From Pandoraea bronchicola (GTDB lineage Bacteria > Pseudomonadota > Gammaproteobacteria > Burkholderiales > Burkholderiaceae), in assembly GCF_902459805.1 (NCBI RefSeq), contig NZ_CABPST010000001.1:682001-746000 (forward strand): 64,000 nucleotides of DNA, written 5' to 3'. The position numbers and the translations under genes were made by a program. Below, piece by piece: positions 1-10,792 of the stretch; positions within the stretch are counted from its first letter, which is position 1; each line of letters opens with the position of its first letter. The notes under the pieces were generated by a model. The model made no database searches. It had not been told where the DNA came from and saw only the letters and a program-made list of their open reading frames with translations.

Positions 1-21
1 GCGGGCGTTCTCGTCACTCAT
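1..21 (-). CDS. Possible 5' end of an unidentified gene running off the window
   Basis: An ATG on the minus strand at 21-19 opens a reading frame giving MSDENAR before the window ends. A purine-rich stretch (GGGGAAGAAG) lies directly upstream and could serve as a ribosome binding site. It lies beyond the terminator of the polyphosphate kinase gene, so it would be a separate transcription unit. Seven codons do not allow a family assignment, and the call rests only on the start context. Confidence 0.3.
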
Positions 22-96
22 CTTCTTCCCCGTTTCCCCATGCGACGCCCATTGCCCGGCAAACCCCCGTTCGCCCGGCCGCGCCTGTTTCTTCTA

Positions 97-126
97 TCAA
101 AACGGCTGCGGCTCGCCACAGCCGTT
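97..126 (-). terminator. Intrinsic terminator after the polyphosphate kinase gene
   Basis: A perfect 8-bp stem (101-108 with 119-126) is followed on the minus strand by TTTT. It sits about 45 bases past the stop codon of the kinase gene, in the right orientation. Confidence 0.7.
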
Positions 127-169
127 CGCGTCATACCTGTTTGTATTTTTGTTGCAGCGCAGCGCCGCG

Positions 170-976
170 TCATTCCACCTTCATGCCCATCAGTTCTGGC
201 CGGGCGGGCGGATAGGACAACTTCAGATCGGTCAGCGCCTGCACCAGCAACTCTGCCACCATTAGATTACGGTGACGTTTTGAGTCGGAAGGCACGATAT
301 ACCACGGCGCATCTTCCGTCGAGGTGGCCGATAAAGCCGCTTCGTAGGCCTTCGTATATTGCGGCCAGAAGCTGCGTTCCTTGATGTCGTTCAGATCGAA
401 TTTCCAGTGCTTGTTCGGATCGTCGATGCGCTCCTGCAGGCGCTTGCGCTGCTCTTCCGCCGAGATATGCAGGAAGCACTTGATGATGTGCGTGTGGTTG
501 TCCGCAAGCAGGCGTTCGAAGTTGTTGATGTGCGTGTAGCGGCGCTTGCACTCGTCGGCGTCGATCCAGTCATGTACACGCGTGATGAGCACGTCCTCGT
601 AATGACTGCGATTGAAGATCACCAGCTCGCCCGCCGCAGGCACGGCCGCGTGAACGCGCCACAGGAAATCACGCGCGATCTCCATCGGCGTGGGCGCCTT
701 GAAATTGGCCACGCGAATACCGAGCGGATCGACGTTCTGGAACACCGCGCGAATGGTGCCGTCCTTGCCGCTGGTGTCCATGCCTTGCAGCACGAGCAGC
801 ACGCGGTGCCGGCTGTTGGCGTGCAGAATGGTCTGCAACTCGTCGAGCTTGAACGCCAATTCGGCCATGCGAGTCTTGTCGTCGTCCTTGTTGTCCCCCG
901 AGAATGGCTTTTCAGCCGGATCGTAGTCCGACAGGTCGAGCTTCTTGCCCAGCGGTACGCGGAATTTCTCGAACAT
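170..976 (-). CDS. Polyphosphate kinase 2 family protein (PPK2)
   Basis: PPK2 enzymes transfer phosphate between inorganic polyphosphate and nucleotides, usually making ADP/ATP or GTP from polyphosphate in the cytoplasm. The 268-residue length fits a one-domain PPK2. The Walker A loop GMDTSGKDG is at residues 65-73, and the Walker B-like stretch around VIFNRSHYED follows about 50 residues later, with the helical lid segment after it (HWKFDLNDI, RSFWPQY). The start ATG at 976 has a strong GAGGAGAGGAG purine tract just upstream. The next gene on this strand upstream (gatB) has its own terminator, so this looks monocistronic. The subclass (I, II or III), and therefore the preferred nucleotide, cannot be settled by eye; single-domain size and motif spacing suggest class III or I. 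Confidence 0.9.
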   Translation of the reverse strand: MFEKFRVPLGKKLDLSDYDPAEKPFSGDNKDDDKTRMAELAFKLDELQTILHANSRHRVLLVLQGMDTSGKDGTIRAVFQNVDPLGIRVANFKAPTPMEIARDFLWRVHAAVPAAGELVIFNRSHYEDVLITRVHDWIDADECKRRYTHINNFERLLADNHTHIIKCFLHISAEEQRKRLQERIDDPNKHWKFDLNDIKERSFWPQYTKAYEAALSATSTEDAPWYIVPSDSKRHRNLMVAELLVQALTDLKLSYPPARPELMGMKVE

Positions 977-1120
977 CGCCCACTCCTCTCCTCATGACTG
1001 GCTAGCCGGCAGTATCGCGCAATTTGCGTAAGCGAGAAAAGAGGCGCGGCATAAGCGAGTCGTCCGGCGCGATCAGACGACCCAAGGCGCAACAAAGGGC
1101 GCGACACGACGGGCCGACAA

Positions 1121-1159
1121 ACAAAAAGCGCGGCGCCGAACCGGCTACCGCGCTTTTTT
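1121..1159 (-). terminator. Intrinsic terminator after gatB
   Basis: An 11-bp stem (1123-1133 with 1148-1158) carries A-runs on its left and T-runs on its right, so it can act on both strands. It closes the gatB transcript. Confidence 0.8.
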
Positions 1160-1201
1160 GATGCGCTTCGGCCGCCGCAATGGCGGCAGCCTCAACCGCC
1201 G

Positions 1202-2674
1202 TCAGGCACCGAGCTTCTTCTTGAGCAACTCGTTGACCTGGGCCGGGTTGGCCTTACCCTTGGTGGCCTTCATCGCCTGACCGACCAGCGCATTGAACGC
1301 CTTCTCCTTACCCGCGCGGAATTCCTCGACGGACTTGGCGTTGGCGGCCAGCACTTCGTCGATGATCTTCTCGATCGCGCCCGTGTCGGTGATCTGCTTC
1401 AGACCCTTCGCCTCGATGATGCGGTCTGCCGCGCCTTCGTCGGTGGCGCGCTCTTCCCACATCAACTGGAAGACTTCCTTCGCGATCTTGTTGGAGATCG
1501 TGTTGTCGGCGATGCGGGCGAGCAGCCCCGCGAGCTGGGCGCTCGACACCGGGCTGTCGGCAATGCCGATGTCCTCCCGGTTGAGCAGTGACGACAGTTC
1601 GCCCATGATCCAGTTGGCGGCCGGCTTGGCGCTCGCCTTGCCCGCCTTGGCAACCACGGCTTCGAAGTAAGCCGCCTGGGCCTTCGACTGGGTAAGCACG
1701 GCGGCGTCGTACTCGGACAGACCGTACGATTCGACGAAACGCACCTGCATGCCGGCAGGCAGCTCAGGCAGCGCGGCGCGCACGCGTTCGACCCATTCGC
1801 TGTCGATCACGAGCGGCATCAGGTCCGGGTCCGGGAAGTAGCGGTAGTCGTGCGCGTCTTCCTTGCTGCGCATCGAACGCGTTTCCTTCTTGTCCGGATC
1901 GTACAGGCGCGTTTCCTGCACCACCGTACCGCCGTCTTCGATCAGTTCGATCTGACGGCGCACTTCGTACTGAATCGCCTCTTCGAGAAAGCGGAACGAG
2001 TTCAGGTTCTTGATCTCGGCGCGCGTGCCGAATTCCTTCTGACCGACCGGACGCACCGAGACGTTGGCGTCACAACGGAACGACCCTTCCTGCATGTTGC
2101 CGTCGCAAATACCGAGCCACACCACCAGCCCGTGCAACGCCTTCGCATAGGCCACCGCCTCGGCAGCGCTGCGCATGTCGGGCTCGGTCACGATCTCGAG
2201 CAGCGGCGTGCCGGCGCGGTTCAGGTCGATGCCGGTCATGCCGGCAAAGTCTTCGTGCAGCGATTTACCTGCGTCTTCCTCAAGGTGGGCGCGCGTGAGC
2301 GTGACGACCTTTTCATAGGCTTCACGGCCGGTGCGGGCATCGGCTTCGACCTGAATCTTCAGCGAGCCGCCCTGCACCACCGGAATTTCGTACTGGCTGA
2401 TCTGATAGCCCTTCGGCAGATCGGGATAGAAGTAATTCTTGCGCGCGAAAATGCTGCGCGGCGCAATCGTCGCCCCAATGGCCAGACCGAATTCGATCGC
2501 GCGCTCAACCGCGCCGCGATTGAGCACCGGCAACACGCCCGGCAGCGCCAGATCCACGGGACAGGCCTGCGTGTTGGGGGCCGCGCCGAACTGCGTCGAT
2601 GCGCCCGAGAAAATCTTGGAAGCGGTGGAGAGCTGTGTGTGCGTCTCCAGACCAATAACGACTTCCCATTGCAT
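1202..2674 (-). CDS. gatB: Aspartyl/glutamyl-tRNA amidotransferase subunit B
   Basis: GatB is the kinase and tRNA-binding subunit of GatCAB, which converts Glu-tRNA(Gln) or Asp-tRNA(Asn) to the amidated forms. I chose the ATG at 2674 (490 residues, starting [12 protein letters not shown]), which has AGGGTG six bases upstream. A GTG three codons earlier (2683) is possible but less well placed. The N-terminal half carries the conserved GatB_N cradle ([31 protein letters not shown]); the C-terminal part is the helical and tail domain ending in [10 protein letters not shown]. Unlike the usual gatC-gatA-gatB order with adjacent genes, a lipoprotein gene lies between gatA and gatB here. Confidence 0.96.
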   Translation of the reverse strand: MQWEVVIGLETHTQLSTASKIFSGASTQFGAAPNTQACPVDLALPGVLPVLNRGAVERAIEFGLAIGATIAPRSIFARKNYFYPDLPKGYQISQYEIPVVQGGSLKIQVEADARTGREAYEKVVTLTRAHLEEDAGKSLHEDFAGMTGIDLNRAGTPLLEIVTEPDMRSAAEAVAYAKALHGLVVWLGICDGNMQEGSFRCDANVSVRPVGQKEFGTRAEIKNLNSFRFLEEAIQYEVRRQIELIEDGGTVVQETRLYDPDKKETRSMRSKEDAHDYRYFPDPDLMPLVIDSEWVERVRAALPELPAGMQVRFVESYGLSEYDAAVLTQSKAQAAYFEAVVAKAGKASAKPAANWIMGELSSLLNREDIGIADSPVSSAQLAGLLARIADNTISNKIAKEVFQLMWEERATDEGAADRIIEAKGLKQITDTGAIEKIIDEVLAANAKSVEEFRAGKEKAFNALVGQAMKATKGKANPAQVNELLKKKLGA

Positions 2675-2789
2675 AAGGTTCACCCTGTCTCAACTTGTCG
2701 GCATGGCGCATTCGCCCTGCCCTTGCCGCCGGTCGTCTCCGCTGCGGTGACGCTCCGGCCTGTTCCTGTTCGCCCGTATTGACCGGCGC

Positions 2790-3299
2790 TTATCGGCGAG
2801 TGCCCGCCGCGCAAATCCCCGAACTCGGATCGAAACTCACCGGCCATGCGTTCTCGTAAATGCCCGGCGTGCAATACGCCTCGCAGTTCGCGTGGCCGAT
2901 GGTCACATTGCCCGGGTCCTGCCAGATGAGCAGCTTGCAACTCCCGCTGTTCGCGCGCAGTTCGATGCTCGGACGCCATTGCGTCTGGTGAAAGTCCGCC
3001 AGATTGAAGTGGCAGCTCCCGCGTTTGCCGACCCACAGACGCCAGTCGAGCGACTGCACCTGATTGGCCGACACCTTGAGCGTCGCCTGTTCGCGAAAAC
3101 CGTCTTCATCCGTCTGCGAGCAATAGCCGGACAGATTGATCTCGCGGTACGCGATCGGCGTCGGCCGACCGAACGGCAGGCTGCACGACGCGAGCGTGAG
3201 CACCATGCCGGCCAGCGCCAGCCCCTTCGAGGCCAGGGCCAGCGCAGCGGTGCGCGAGCCAGCGGGAGCGAGAGACGTCACCACGCGCGGGCGGCTCAT
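2790..3299 (-). CDS. Putative cysteine-rich lipoprotein inside the gat operon
   Basis: This 169-residue protein is not a family I recognise. A hydrophobic stretch at residues 17-38 ends in the lipobox LASC with the candidate lipidated cysteine at 39, so it is probably a lipoprotein; the segment before the hydrophobic core is unusually long. The mature part has six to seven further cysteines (YCSQ, SCHF, SCKL, NCEAYC, GICA), suggesting disulfides in the periplasm, and a run of beta-strand-like segments. Its ATG lies two bases after the gatA stop codon (TGA-TC-ATG), so it is probably translated with gatA. The link to tRNA amidation is positional only; it may simply share the transcript. Confidence 0.75.
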   Translation of the reverse strand: MSRPRVVTSLAPAGSRTAALALASKGLALAGMVLTLASCSLPFGRPTPIAYREINLSGYCSQTDEDGFREQATLKVSANQVQSLDWRLWVGKRGSCHFNLADFHQTQWRPSIELRANSGSCKLLIWQDPGNVTIGHANCEAYCTPGIYENAWPVSFDPSSGICAAGTRR

Positions 3300-3301
3300 G
3301 A

Positions 3302-4792
3302 TCAGACGCCCGCCGGCGCGCGCTTGTGCCAGTCGGTCGCGCGCTGGAACGCGTCGGCCACTTGCAGCAGGCGGGCTTCGTCGAAGTAGTTGCCGATCAG
3401 TTGCAGGCCGACCGGACGCGCATCGCGTCCCGTGCCGACCGGCAGGCTCATGCCCGGCAGACCGGCCAGGCTGACCGACAGCGTGTAGATGTCTGCCAGA
3501 TACATCTGCACCGGATCGGCGCTCTTCTCACCAAGGTTCCACGCGACCGACGGCGCCACCGGACCCATGATGACGTCGCACTGCGCAAACGCGTTCTGGA
3601 AGTCCTGAGCGATCAGGCGGCGAATCTTCTGCGCCTGCAGATAGTAGGCGTCGTAGTAGCCGTGCGAGAGCACGTACGTGCCCACGAGAATGCGGCGCTT
3701 GACCTCGGTGCCGAAACCTTCGGCACGCGACTTCTTGTACATGTCGAGCAGATCGCGATACTCGGCCGCGCGGTGGCCGAAACGCACACCGTCGAAACGC
3801 GACAGGTTCGACGAGGCTTCGGCCGGTGCCAGCACGTAGTACACCGGGATCGACAGTTCCGTCTTCGGCAGCGACACCGGCACGCGCACGGCGCCAAGAT
3901 TCTCGAACTCGCGCAGGGCGTTGTCGATGGCCTCGCGCACATCGGTGTCGAGACCTTCCCCGAAGTACTCGGCCGGCAGACCGATACGCAGTCCTGCCAG
4001 CGGCTTGTCCGCCGTGGCGCCATCGAGCGGCTTGCCCAGACCGCGCGCGAAATCTTCGTCGGCACGCTCGAGGCTGGTCGAGTCGCGGGCGTCGAAGCCC
4101 GCCATGCCGTTCAGCAGCCATGCGCAATCTGCCGCGCTGTGACCGAACGGCCCCCCCTGATCGAGCGACGAAGCGAACGCGATCATGCCGTAACGCGACA
4201 CGCGGCCGTACGTCGGCTTGATACCGGTTACGCCGCAGAAGGCGGCCGGCTGACGGATCGAGCCGCCGGTGTCGGTGCCGGTGGCGACCGGCGCGAGACG
4301 CGCCGCCACAGCGGCGGCCGACCCGCCCGACGAACCGCCGGGCACGGCGCGCTTGTCCCACGGGTTCTTGACCGGGCCGTAATACGAATTCTCGTTCGAC
4401 GAGCCCATGGCGAACTCGTCCATATTGGTCTTGCCCAGCGTGACCATACCGGCGACTGCGAGACGCTCGACCACGGCCGCGTCATACGGGCTCACGTAAT
4501 TCTCGAGCATGTGCGAGCCTGCCGTGCTGCGCCAGTGGCGTGTCACGAACACGTCCTTGTGCGCGACGGGAATGCCCAGCAGGGGCTGGTTCGCGCCGTC
4601 GCCGGCGGCAATGCGGGCGTCGGCGGCACGTGCCTGCGCGAGACTCGCCTCGGCATCGACGTGCACGAACGCGTTCAAATCGGCGGCACCGGCAATGCGG
4701 TCCAGATAGTGCTGCGTCAGCTCGACGCTCGAGACGCGCTTGGCGTCGAGCGCGGCGCGCAAATCCTGCAAATGAATCAGATCTTGTTCCAT
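3302..4792 (-). CDS. gatA: Aspartyl/glutamyl-tRNA amidotransferase subunit A
   Basis: GatA is the glutaminase subunit of GatCAB and supplies ammonia for transamidation on GatB. The start MEQDLIHLQ at 4792 gives 496 residues, the usual length; the open frame continues upstream only by overlapping gatC. The amidase-signature triad is visible: Lys79 in VAHKD, cis-Ser154 in PGGSSGG and nucleophile Ser178 in [10 protein letters not shown], the same numbering as the well-studied Staphylococcus aureus enzyme. It follows gatC after a 112-base GC-rich gap containing a 7-bp hairpin (4861-4867 with 4878-4884), and is followed at once by the lipoprotein gene. Confidence 0.97.
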   Translation of the reverse strand: MEQDLIHLQDLRAALDAKRVSSVELTQHYLDRIAGAADLNAFVHVDAEASLAQARAADARIAAGDGANQPLLGIPVAHKDVFVTRHWRSTAGSHMLENYVSPYDAAVVERLAVAGMVTLGKTNMDEFAMGSSNENSYYGPVKNPWDKRAVPGGSSGGSAAAVAARLAPVATGTDTGGSIRQPAAFCGVTGIKPTYGRVSRYGMIAFASSLDQGGPFGHSAADCAWLLNGMAGFDARDSTSLERADEDFARGLGKPLDGATADKPLAGLRIGLPAEYFGEGLDTDVREAIDNALREFENLGAVRVPVSLPKTELSIPVYYVLAPAEASSNLSRFDGVRFGHRAAEYRDLLDMYKKSRAEGFGTEVKRRILVGTYVLSHGYYDAYYLQAQKIRRLIAQDFQNAFAQCDVIMGPVAPSVAWNLGEKSADPVQMYLADIYTLSVSLAGLPGMSLPVGTGRDARPVGLQLIGNYFDEARLLQVADAFQRATDWHKRAPAGV

Positions 4793-4904
4793 GGTGGCTG
4801 CTGTGTAGCGCATGAGGGAATGAGGTGCGCCGATGGCGCGCGGCAAACCGTTGCGTGGGCGCCGGCCGCGCCGAGCGGGCCGGCCGCGACGCAACGCGCC
4901 GGAC

Positions 4905-6798
<1,894 letters not shown>

Positions 6799-6982
6799 GC
6801 CAACGTGCGTGGTTCGTCGTCCGGCGCGGTGGGGCAATCCCTTCCACACCTCGCCAGGCACGGCCGGCCACGCAGCAAGACCACGCGCACGGAGCCTGTC
6901 GTCATGCCGTTCCGTCGCGCCCGACTGACACCATTCGCGCACCGCAGCGATTCGCTGCGCGTGCTCCCCTGAAGGGCCCACC

Positions 6983-7951
6983 ATGCAGTACAGTCCGCCG
7001 CCACTGTTCAAACAGGGACCGTCGGCGTTGGCCCGGCTGATCTGTTTCGTCGCGCTCGCCATCGGCCTGCTCGTGGTCGACTCGCACTACAACACGCTGG
7101 AGCGGGTTCGGTCGGTCGTCGGCACCGCGCTCTACCCGGTGCAACGCATGATGCTGTTGCCGCGCGACGCCATTCTCGGCGTGGCGGGCTTTTTCTCGAC
7201 CGAGTCGCAACTCAGCGGCGAGAACCGCACGCTTCGCGAGCAAAACCTCGAACTCTCCGTGCAGTCCCAGCGCAATAACCAGCTGGTGGCCGAGAACGAA
7301 CATCTGCGCCAGATGCTCGCCTTGCGCGAGCGCCTGCCCGTGCCGAGCATTCCCGCCGAGATCGAATACGACACGCGCGACCCGTTCACACAGCGCGTGG
7401 TCATCGATCGCGGTACGAAGCACGGCGTGAAGCTCGGCGCGCCGGTCGTCACGGAACAGGGGCTGCTTGGCCAGGTATCACGTGTCTTCCTGCTGCAAAG
7501 CGAAGTCACGCTGCTCACCGACAAGGAACAGGCCGTCCCCGTGCAAGTCACGCGCAGCGGCGTTCACAGCGTGATCTATGGCGGACTGCGCGGCGACGTG
7601 CTCGACCTGCGCTTCATTCCGCTGTCGGCCGACGTCAAGGTCGGCGACGAAATCGCCACCAGCGGTCTGGACGGCATCTACCCCGCCGGCCTGCCCGTGG
7701 CCCGTATTACCAAGGTCGACCGCGTCTCGGATACCGCGTTTGCGCGCATTCTGTGTCAGCCGGTGGCCAATCTGCGCAGCCAGCGTCAGGTGCTGGTGCT
7801 GCAATACACCACGCCGCTCGCCCTGCATCCCGACGCTGCCGCCGATCTCGCGCGCGCCTCCGATCCGTCGGCAAGCGGCGAAAAGCCCGGCCAGAAGGGG
7901 GGCACGCGCGCCGATCCGAAGCGCGCGCCGGCCGTCCGCAAGGGCCATTGA
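6983..7951 (+). CDS. mreC: Rod shape-determining protein MreC
   Basis: MreC is a bitopic inner-membrane protein that links MreB to PBP2 in the periplasm. The 322-residue product has one transmembrane segment at about residues 16-34 (ARLICFVALAIGLLVV), a coiled coil at about 65-105, and the paired beta domains with conserved VTEQGLLGQV, GDEIATSGLDGIYPAGLPVA. A GAAGGG motif precedes the ATG. The tail after residue 290 is basic and low in complexity (PGQKGGTRADPKRAP) and looks disordered. mreD follows nine bases downstream. Confidence 0.95.
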   Translation: MQYSPPPLFKQGPSALARLICFVALAIGLLVVDSHYNTLERVRSVVGTALYPVQRMMLLPRDAILGVAGFFSTESQLSGENRTLREQNLELSVQSQRNNQLVAENEHLRQMLALRERLPVPSIPAEIEYDTRDPFTQRVVIDRGTKHGVKLGAPVVTEQGLLGQVSRVFLLQSEVTLLTDKEQAVPVQVTRSGVHSVIYGGLRGDVLDLRFIPLSADVKVGDEIATSGLDGIYPAGLPVARITKVDRVSDTAFARILCQPVANLRSQRQVLVLQYTTPLALHPDAAADLARASDPSASGEKPGQKGGTRADPKRAPAVRKGH

Positions 7952-7960
7952 GGAATCGAC

Positions 7961-8473
7961 ATGCCACGACCGCAATACATTCTGCTGCCGGTCAATCCGT
8001 ACTTCATCGCGCTCAGTCTCGTGGTGGCGTTTCTGGTGAACCTGATGCCATGGGGCCACGCCCCCGCCATGCCCGACTTCGTGGCGCTGGTGCTGATGTT
8101 CTGGAACATCCACCAGCCGCGCAAGGTGGGCATGGGCGTGGCGTTCCTCGTCGGGCTGCTCATGGACGTGCACAACGCCGGCCTGCTCGGCGAGCATGCG
8201 CTCGCCTACACGCTGCTGTCTTACGGCGCGATCATGATTCACCGCCGCGTCCTGTTCTTCACGTTGCTCGGTCAGGCGCTGACGGTACTGCCGCTGCTAC
8301 TGCTCGCTCACGTGGTACCGTTCATCATTCGTCTGGCGACCGGCGCGGCATTTCCGGGCTGGTGGCCGCTTGCGGCGAGCTTCGTTGAAGCCTTGCTCTG
8401 GCCGGTGATCAGTATCCTGCTGCTGGCGCCTCAGAAACGCGCCGTCGACCGCGACGACACGCGTCCGATCTGA
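7961..8473 (+). CDS. mreD: Rod shape-determining membrane protein MreD
   Basis: MreD is the small polytopic inner-membrane partner of MreC. The 170-residue product has about five hydrophobic segments and the conserved GLLMDVHNAGLLGEHAL motif. GAGGAA lies just before its ATG. It is the third gene of the elongasome operon, between mreC and mrdA. Confidence 0.94.
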   Translation: MPRPQYILLPVNPYFIALSLVVAFLVNLMPWGHAPAMPDFVALVLMFWNIHQPRKVGMGVAFLVGLLMDVHNAGLLGEHALAYTLLSYGAIMIHRRVLFFTLLGQALTVLPLLLLAHVVPFIIRLATGAAFPGWWPLAASFVEALLWPVISILLLAPQKRAVDRDDTRPI

Positions 8474-8527
8474 GATGGGCCCCACGCCCGCACGATCGCG
8501 CCACAGAGTTCCGCCAGCCCAGCCAGA

Positions 8528-10792
8528 ATGACCGAGTTCAAGAATCCCCAGCAACAACTGCAGACGTTTCATCTGCGGGTGACGGCGGCTGCGCTTTTCG
8601 TGCTGATCTGCTTCAGCCTGCTCGCGGTGCGTTTCGTCTACCTGCAGGTCTTCCGTCACAACCAGTACGCGCTGCAAGCCGACGAAAACCGCGTCTCGCT
8701 CGCCCCGATCGTGCCCAACCGGGGCGTGATCATGGATCGCAACGGCGTGGTGCTCGCGCGCAACTACTCCGCCTACACGCTGGAAATTACGCCGTCGAAG
8801 ATCGGCCGTCCGCTCGAGGATCTCGTCACCGATCTGTCCGACGTCATCGAGATCACGCCGCGCGACCGTGCCCGCTTCAAGAAGCTCATGGACGACAGCA
8901 AGAGCTTCGAGAGCCTGCCGATCCGCACGCGGCTGACCGACGAGGAAGTCGCCCGCTTCACCGCACAGCGCTTCCGTTTCCCCGGCGTGGATGTGCACGC
9001 TCGTCTCTTCCGTCAGTACCCGCTCGGCGAGACGGCCGCGCACGTGATCGGCTACATCGGCCGGATCTCGCAGCGCGATCGCCAGCGTATCGAAGCGATG
9101 AGCGACGAGAACGACAGCGATAGCGCCAAGTACGACATCCGCCGTGACGTCAACAATTACAAGGGCACCGACTACATCGGCAAGATCGGTGTCGAGCAAA
9201 GCTACGAGACGCAGCTTCACGGCATTACCGGTTTCGAGGAAATCGAAGTGACGGCCGGCGGCCGTCCGGTGCGCACGATCTCGCGCACCCCCGCCACGCC
9301 GGGTGACAACCTCGTGCTGTCCATCGACATCAAGCTCCAGCAGGTGGCCGAGCAGGCCTTCGCCGGACGCCGCGGCGCCGTCGTCGCCATCGAGCCGAAG
9401 TCGGGCGACGTGCTCGCGTTCGTGTCGGCCCCGAGCTTCGATCCGAACATGTTCGTCGAAGGCATCGACCAGCAGAACTGGGACGCCCTGAACAACTCGC
9501 CCGACCGGCCGCTGCTCAACCGTCCGCTGCGCGGCACCTATCCGATCGGCTCGACGTACAAGCCGTTCATGGCGCTCGCCGCCCTCGAACTCGGCAAGCG
9601 CACGACCAACTGGGGCTTCCAGGACACGGGCTCGTTCACGCTGGGCAACCACACGTTCCGCAACGACGTTCGCAACGGTCAGGGCTGGATCGACATGTAC
9701 CGCTCGATCGTGGTGTCGAACGACACGTATTACTACATGCTCGCGCACGATCTCGGCGTGAACGCCATTCACGATTTCATGGCGCCGCTCGGCTTCGGTC
9801 AGTTGACGGGCATCGACATCGAAGGCGAAGCGCGCGGCATTCTGCCCTCGACCGAATGGAAGCGCAAAGCCTACAAGAAGCCCGCACAGCAGAAGTGGTA
9901 CGACGGCGAGACGATCAGTCTGGGCATCGGTCAGGGCTACAACTCGTTCACGATTTTGCAACTCGCGCACGCCACGGCCACGCTGGCCAACAACGGCGTG
10001 GTGATGAAGCCTCACCTGGTCAAAGCCGTCGAAGACCCCGTCACGCACTCGCGTCAGTTGACCGTGCCGAAGGAGAGCGCACGGCTGCCGTACAAGCAGG
10101 CGGACGTGGACTTCGTCAAACGCGCGATGGTCGGCGTGATCAAGGAAGGCACGGGCCGTCAGGCGTTCGCGGGCGCACCTTATGAGGCGGGCGGCAAGAC
10201 CGGTACGGCACAGGTCTACTCGCTCGGCAAGAACGAGAAGTACAACCACAACGCGATTCCCGAATTCAAACGCGACCACGCGTTGTTCATCGCATTTGCC
10301 CCCGTCGACGAACCGAAGATCGCCATTGCACTGATCGTCGAGAACGCCGGCTGGGGTGCCGCGCAGGCCGGTCCGGTTGCGCGCCGTCTGCTCGATTACT
10401 ACCTCATCGACGAACCGAAGGAGCGTGCAGCCGAAGCGGCCGCATTGCAGGCGTCGGCGTCGGCACCGGGCGTAGCCTCGGGTGCGTTGGCCGTGTCGGC
10501 GGCACCGGACGCCCCGCCCGCCAGCGCCGCCGAACTCGGCAGCCGTGCCGCCGGCGCCCCGGCGAGCGTGGCGCGTGTTGCGCCTGCCGCATCGGGGGCG
10601 GCCGCCAGTGTGCCGCGCACGGCTGAGGGCAAGGCCTCCGCGGCCAAAGCCGCTGCGGCCCCGGTCGCACCGGAACCCCCTAAGCCCGCCCCTGCCCCGC
10701 AACGTCAGCCCGCCGTGAGCCCGACCGTTGCCGACGAGGCCCGCCATCGCGCCGCGATTCGCGCACAAGGCGCGCAAGGAGGAACGCCATGA
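8528..10792 (+). CDS. mrdA: Penicillin-binding protein 2 (elongasome transpeptidase) with long Ala/Pro tail
   Basis: PBP2 crosslinks peptidoglycan during cell elongation with RodA. An N-terminal transmembrane segment is at about residues 18-38, then the pedestal domain, then the transpeptidase domain with the catalytic SxxK at Ser342-Lys345 (STYK), SxN at 397-399 written SND, and KTGT at 557-560. At 754 residues it is about 110 longer than usual: from about residue 640 the protein becomes an alanine/proline-rich tail with repeated A, S, P and K residues. Its stop overlaps the rodA start (ATGA). The tail lies at the periplasmic C-terminus; its role is unknown. Confidence 0.96.
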   Translation: MTEFKNPQQQLQTFHLRVTAAALFVLICFSLLAVRFVYLQVFRHNQYALQADENRVSLAPIVPNRGVIMDRNGVVLARNYSAYTLEITPSKIGRPLEDLVTDLSDVIEITPRDRARFKKLMDDSKSFESLPIRTRLTDEEVARFTAQRFRFPGVDVHARLFRQYPLGETAAHVIGYIGRISQRDRQRIEAMSDENDSDSAKYDIRRDVNNYKGTDYIGKIGVEQSYETQLHGITGFEEIEVTAGGRPVRTISRTPATPGDNLVLSIDIKLQQVAEQAFAGRRGAVVAIEPKSGDVLAFVSAPSFDPNMFVEGIDQQNWDALNNSPDRPLLNRPLRGTYPIGSTYKPFMALAALELGKRTTNWGFQDTGSFTLGNHTFRNDVRNGQGWIDMYRSIVVSNDTYYYMLAHDLGVNAIHDFMAPLGFGQLTGIDIEGEARGILPSTEWKRKAYKKPAQQKWYDGETISLGIGQGYNSFTILQLAHATATLANNGVVMKPHLVKAVEDPVTHSRQLTVPKESARLPYKQADVDFVKRAMVGVIKEGTGRQAFAGAPYEAGGKTGTAQVYSLGKNEKYNHNAIPEFKRDHALFIAFAPVDEPKIAIALIVENAGWGAAQAGPVARRLLDYYLIDEPKERAAEAAALQASASAPGVASGALAVSAAPDAPPASAAELGSRAAGAPASVARVAPAASGAAASVPRTAEGKASAAKAAAAPVAPEPPKPAPAPQRQPAVSPTVADEARHRAAIRAQGAQGGTP

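Noticed and set aside
8297-10777. 826-codon open frame on the minus strand opposite mrdA
   Set aside because: It is the antisense shadow of a clearly conserved PBP2 gene in GC-rich DNA; its translation is Arg/His/Asp-rich with no family features.
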